A DNA stretch of 8,869 bases from positions 1 to 8,869 of the forward strand of contig JAKAPU010000112.1 of NCBI GenBank assembly GCA_021806865.1, in the 5' to 3' direction. The notes below the pieces were generated by a model, which did no database searches, was not told where the DNA came from, and saw only the letters and a program-made list of their open reading frames with translations. Positions 5,808 through 8,869 of the stretch are shown piece by piece. The position numbers and the translations under genes were made by a program. Positions within the stretch are counted from its first letter, which is position 1. Every line of letters begins with the position of its first letter. This DNA comes from an archaeon. GTDB lineage: Archaea > Thermoproteota > Nitrososphaeria > Nitrososphaerales > CADDZS01.

Positions 5808-6518
5808 ATGAAGCGCTTCGACTTGCAAAGGATTACAACAGGATCCAGTCAGTTCGACCATCTTTTAGGCGGAGGCTTACCTTGCGCTACCATTACTGAT
5901 GTTTACGGACCAGCAGGAACGGGAAAGACTCAGTTTGCGTTTCAAAACGCAATAACAACGTGCGAGAACATGTTGAATTCGACGGAAGGAGAAACTTCTC
6001 CATGCGTTGTATTTGTCGATTGCTCGGGTTCGTTTCGGCCTGAGAGAATAGCCGAAATGTTGGCTGCGAGGGGATGTAACGCAAATCGTATTTTGAACAG
6101 AATCTCCACAGTGTCTGTCCGCAGCGTCTCAGATCAGCGAAAGGCAAGTTACAGAGTGGAACGTGAACCATCTTTCTCGAAATGCCGACTATTGATTGTG
6201 GATGATGTCACCGTCAATTTTACAGGAGACTATGCAAAAGATGAGGAAGTCGCGGCCAGACAATTGGACCTCTCTGTGTACATCAGGCATCTTTCTTACC
6301 TCTGCAACCAGCGAGGCATGTCTGTTCTGCTTACAAATTCTGTGCGATCGAGAGGCGAAGAGGGAGAGGGAGAAACAACTGGAAGTATTTTGTCTGCCTT
6401 CTCACTGTACAGACTACGCTTCACAAGGAAAGACAGAACAAGATTTGCCACCTTGGAACAACCGGAGAAAATGCGAAATGTCGTAGAGTTTGTGATCGAT
6501 GAGTCTGGACTGCACTAA
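5808..6518 (+). CDS. RadB-like RecA/Rad51 paralog ATPase, possibly hydrolysis-deficient
   Basis: From ATG 5808 the protein has 236 residues, the size of RadB, with no N-terminal helix-hairpin-helix domain as in RadA. It begins with RITTGSSQFDHLLGGGLP (8-25), followed by Walker A GPAGTGKT (34-41, Lys40), the Rad51-type strand FVDCSGSFRPER (69-80), Walker B LLIVDD (128-133) and a C-terminal strand pattern (VEFVIDESGLH) as in RadB. The Rad51/RadA motif at the strand is DTEG, with the catalytic Glu; here it is Asp-Cys-Ser-Gly, so Ser73 replaces Glu. The TNQV sensor of the family reads TNSV (176-179). ATP binding looks possible and hydrolysis doubtful. RadB proteins are thought to assist RadA in recombination. 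A KaiC-like or other RecA-fold role is the alternative. The stop overlaps the convergent EMC6-like gene by 4 bp. Confidence 0.75.
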   Translation: MKRFDLQRITTGSSQFDHLLGGGLPCATITDVYGPAGTGKTQFAFQNAITTCENMLNSTEGETSPCVVFVDCSGSFRPERIAEMLAARGCNANRILNRISTVSVRSVSDQRKASYRVEREPSFSKCRLLIVDDVTVNFTGDYAKDEEVAARQLDLSVYIRHLSYLCNQRGMSVLLTNSVRSRGEEGEGETTGSILSAFSLYRLRFTRKDRTRFATLEQPEKMRNVVEFVIDESGLH

Positions 6519-6967
6519 ATATGGATGCAGCTGTGCAGATAACAACTTGTATTATAAAGAATCCAGACAAATATGAACATCATTATGTAGGATCCAATTC
6601 CCTGTGTAACCAATCGATTCTTGTCTTTTGGAGGTATGCCTTTCACAAGCCAGTACTTTGCAAAATAGTAAGACAGAACATAGACCAGAACTGCAATGTA
6701 GATTCCGTAATATGCGTTCGGATTTGGTTGGGCACTTCCGGGAACGAAGTCTACGGTCAAGAATCCGAGAAACCCGGCGAGCAGTCCAGCCAATATCCCA
6801 AAACCCACTCGACTCCAGGCTAGCAAAGACAATCTCTGTCTCAGAAATTTCGGGTCGATTGGAGCGATATTGGTGGGGGTTTTGTCTGGAGGGTGCGAAG
6901 CCAAAATACTCAACTTACTTTCGTTAGAACCAATACGTAGATGATCTAACGTTTTGAGCCGCGACAT
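6515..6967 (-). CDS. EMC6-like small membrane protein
   Basis: The 150-residue protein has a polar N-terminus of about 45 residues and three predicted membrane segments: about 50-75 (ending in a Gly/Ala/Leu-rich AGLLAGFLGF), 85-108 and 122-144. The order resembles archaeal EMC6-like proteins: Arg-rich helix entry RQRLSLLAWSRVGFG, the AGFLGF turn, then a polar loop IPPKDKNRLVTQGIGSY before the last helix. In eukaryotes EMC6 pairs with EMC3 in the ER membrane insertase; archaeal EMC6 homologs are thought to work with the EMC3-like DUF106 protein, which is not in this window. The gene is divergent from RqcH/NEMF with a 62-bp gap. Its TAG stop interlocks with the TAA of the RadB-like gene (CTAA at 6515-6518). 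The topology is seen directly; the family call rests on pattern recall and is moderate. Confidence 0.65.
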   Translation of the reverse strand: MSRLKTLDHLRIGSNESKLSILASHPPDKTPTNIAPIDPKFLRQRLSLLAWSRVGFGILAGLLAGFLGFLTVDFVPGSAQPNPNAYYGIYIAVLVYVLSYYFAKYWLVKGIPPKDKNRLVTQGIGSYIMMFIFVWILYNTSCYLHSCIHI

Positions 6968-6991
6968 CTTTTTAGCGTTTCGGTGATCTAT

Positions 6992-7001
6992 TCGTTATGT
7001 C
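6992..7001. promoter_or_regulatory. Possible shared TATA region of the EMC6-like/RqcH divergent pair
   Basis: The 62-bp gap 6968-7029 must hold both promoters. The AT-rich core TTATGT (minus strand ACATAA) is centred about 28 bp from the minus-strand ATG at 6967 and about 34 bp from the plus-strand ATG at 7030. That suits a leaderless minus transcript and a short-leader plus transcript. The match to a TATA consensus is weak. Confidence 0.25.
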
Positions 7002-7029
7002 CAAGCAAAAAGCGTGAAAGTTAAAGTCG

Positions 7030-8869
7030 ATGGAAATTTCTGCGATAGAGATCAATATACTCTGCAAAAGAGTTTCAGAGGCCATAAGCGGGTACTTTCT
7101 TAGCTCCGTCTACTCGATGGAAGACGGAATCCTCCTTAGGTTGAATCATGCGACAAAGCCCGAGAAACTGGTTGCAGTCTCTTCGTTTGCTGTATGGATT
7201 ACAACGAAAAACCTCTCGATACCCCAAGCCACCAAGTTTGTTTCATCAATCAGAGACACAATCGAAAGATGCGAAATCAAATCGGTCGATCAATTAGGAA
7301 ATGAACGAATTGCAAAATTCGAATTTGTGAGCCGGAAGGGTGAGAAGTGGAACCTCTACGCAGAGTTTTTCTCACACGGCAATCTTGTTCTCACAGATCC
7401 ATCAAAGGACGAGGAGATCATAGAGGTTGCTCGTCCTCAGTCCTTCAGGCATAGAAGACTCGTCGTAGGAGAAAAGTATGTTCTTCCTCCGTCGAGAGGA
7501 ATGCCACTTCAGGAACTCTCCTTTGAGAAACTGGATCAAGTTTGCACCCGAACCAAGGAAGAGATCGAGCACGAACAGCTTAGTTCTGTGAAATGGTTTG
7601 GCAGGAATGTTGGGACGACAAGAAAGCTCGTCGAAGAGATTTTCTACAGGGCGAAAATCGATCCAAATGCTCCTGCAGGGCTCCTCACAGCCACGCAACT
7701 CACAGCACTTATTTCGGCCGCAGAAAATCTGAAGATCGAATTGGTACAGAAGGAGACAGGGTTCGTACTAGTCCCTTCAGAAGAAAGCGAACTTGATGTT
7801 GACGTTTGTTGCATAGTGCCGCATGTCTGGTCGGAATTTGTGCAAAGCGGATTGGCATCGATTCAGAGCTATACAAGCTTGCACGAGGCACTCGATCAGG
7901 TGCAAATCGAGTCCGTCATATGGAGCAAAAAGAAGAGAGCCTCTTCGTTGACGCGGGCGAAGGTCGCTGAGCTGGAATCTGCTATCGGTAAACAACAGGC
8001 GCTAATTGAAAAGAACGAAGTTTCCGCAAGAGAGTTTAGAGCATTAGCCCAGGAACTCATGCGCAGGCCTCCCACCGAAGTGGACCAGCACGCGCTTGAC
8101 GTCCTTCAATCGTACGGAATTATCGAGGTCGACGAAACGTCAGGAGGGAAGCTCAGGTTTGCAGAGGAGCCGAAAAGCTATCTAGCTGAATTCAACTCGC
8201 TGTCGCTGGCCTCGCGTTTGTTTGATGAAGCAAAGCGTCTTGAGGCTTCGAGCAAGAGACTCCAAGAAATCAAGCTAGATCTCGAATCACAAAGAGGTGC
8301 ATTGATAGAACAGACGAGATTACAGGAGGAGAGAGCCGAGAAGAAGATTGTCGTCGAGAGGCGGGAGAAACAGTGGTATGAGAGATATCGCTGGTTTTTC
8401 ACATCAGAGGGCGAACTAGCAATCGGTGGGAGAGACAGCACGTCAAACAGTATTGTCATCAATAAGTACATGACAAAAGGCGACATAGTCTGCCACGCGG
8501 ACCTTCACGGCTCCCCCTTCTTTGTACTAAAACGCAAGATGATAGGCACAGCTTTGGAAGATTCCATTGCTCTTGAACTCGCTCAGGCAACCGTCAGTTT
8601 TAGTCGTGCATGGAAAGATGAACTCGGCTCTGCCGACGCGTACTGGATCTATCCGGAGCAGGTCAAGAAGAGCGCGCCGACTGGAGAGTATCTGGCAAGA
8701 GGATCGTTCTTCATTGAGGGGAAGAAGAACTTCGTAAGACACGTGAAGGTTGAGCTTTCGGTGGGAATCTGTTTGGAACGCGAACTTCCAAGAATTGAGG
8801 GTGAGGGATCCAAGCAAAACATCAGAGAAGACGGAGATCAGTTTGTCGTTGTTTGCGGACCAGAAAAAT
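7030..8869 (+). CDS. rqcH: RqcH/NEMF (NFACT family) ribosome quality control protein, 3' end cut by window edge
   Basis: The frame is open from ATG 7030 to the right edge (613 codons, no stop). An in-frame TGA at 7015 excludes an earlier start. Domains: NFACT-N (1 to about 180, with HGNLVLTD at 116-123 and FRHRRLVVGEKYVLPP at 139-154); a middle helical part with a helix-hairpin-helix-like stretch (about 190-235); a charged coiled-coil region in two stretches, about 295-340 and 395-448; and NFACT-R (about 450-580, with RYRWFFTSEGELAIGGRDS, MTKGDIVCHADLHGS and YPEQVKKSAPTGEYL followed by EGKKNFVRH). The last segment is very close to the eukaryotic NEMF pattern. RqcH/NEMF binds split large ribosomal subunits carrying stalled peptidyl-tRNA and recruits tRNA for C-terminal tailing. 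The tRNA-contacting Asp-Arg motif appears as Glu92-Arg93. A C-terminal NFACT-C domain, if present, is outside the window. Confidence 0.93.
   Translation, partial: MEISAIEINILCKRVSEAISGYFLSSVYSMEDGILLRLNHATKPEKLVAVSSFAVWITTKNLSIPQATKFVSSIRDTIERCEIKSVDQLGNERIAKFEFVSRKGEKWNLYAEFFSHGNLVLTDPSKDEEIIEVARPQSFRHRRLVVGEKYVLPPSRGMPLQELSFEKLDQVCTRTKEEIEHEQLSSVKWFGRNVGTTRKLVEEIFYRAKIDPNAPAGLLTATQLTALISAAENLKIELVQKETGFVLVPSEESELDVDVCCIVPHVWSEFVQSGLASIQSYTSLHEALDQVQIESVIWSKKKRASSLTRAKVAELESAIGKQQALIEKNEVSAREFRALAQELMRRPPTEVDQHALDVLQSYGIIEVDETSGGKLRFAEEPKSYLAEFNSLSLASRLFDEAKRLEASSKRLQEIKLDLESQRGALIEQTRLQEERAEKKIVVERREKQWYERYRWFFTSEGELAIGGRDSTSNSIVINKYMTKGDIVCHADLHGSPFFVLKRKMIGTALEDSIALELAQATVSFSRAWKDELGSADAYWIYPEQVKKSAPTGEYLARGSFFIEGKKNFVRHVKVELSVGICLERELPRIEGEGSKQNIREDGDQFVVVCGPEK

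Noticed and set aside
7402..7698. Minus-strand open frame of 98 codons inside the right-hand gene
   Set aside because: The plus strand here encodes a continuous, recognisable RqcH protein; the minus frame shows no family pattern and is a shadow.

Overview
The window is a compact stretch of archaeal chromosome. The gene content is archaeal: a RIO2 kinase with its winged-helix domain, an archaeal Sm-like protein, a RadB-like recombinase paralog, an EMC6-like small membrane protein and a NEMF/RqcH protein whose C-terminal part resembles the archaeal/eukaryotic form. An AbrB-PhoU regulator and a CTP synthase accompany them. TATA-like boxes about 26-28 bp upstream of start codons, with no Shine-Dalgarno sequence, suggest leaderless transcripts, which are common in TACK archaea such as Nitrososphaerota. 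A placement finer than 'archaeon, possibly TACK' is not supported. I see no ammonia oxidation, hydrogenase or methanogenesis genes.

Layout, left to right: (1) minus strand, nearly complete ECF-type transporter S component cut by the left edge; (2) a short divergent promoter region with a perfect inverted repeat; (3) plus strand AbrB-PhoU regulator; (4) plus strand CTP synthase with its own leaderless promoter; (5) minus strand AIR-synthase/HypE-like protein; (6) plus strand RIO2 kinase; (7) minus strand Sm-like protein; (8) plus strand RadB-like ATPase; (9) minus strand EMC6-like membrane protein; (10) plus strand RqcH/NEMF, cut by the right edge. From the CTP synthase on, the genes alternate strand. 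Each of the three convergent pairs overlaps at its stop codons (27, 10 and 4 bp), and each divergent pair is separated by a short promoter region. No gap without a gene exceeds 150 bp.

Functionally the window is mostly informational housekeeping. RIO2 acts in small-subunit ribosome maturation, the Sm-like protein binds RNA, RqcH acts in ribosome-associated quality control, and the EMC6-like protein is a candidate membrane-insertase subunit. CTP synthase makes a nucleotide. The left end is a likely regulated transport module: transporter subunit, operator-like palindromes, PhoU-type regulator. I found no mobile element, CRISPR array, tRNA or rRNA. The most interesting points are: loss of the catalytic glutamate and the glutamine sensor in the RadB-like protein; the HypE-like protein without the HypE C-terminal cysteine; the inverted repeat at the regulator start; a Gln in the CTP synthase oxyanion-hole motif; an Asp-to-Glu change in the RqcH DR motif; and the head-to-head pairing of EMC6-like and RqcH genes.
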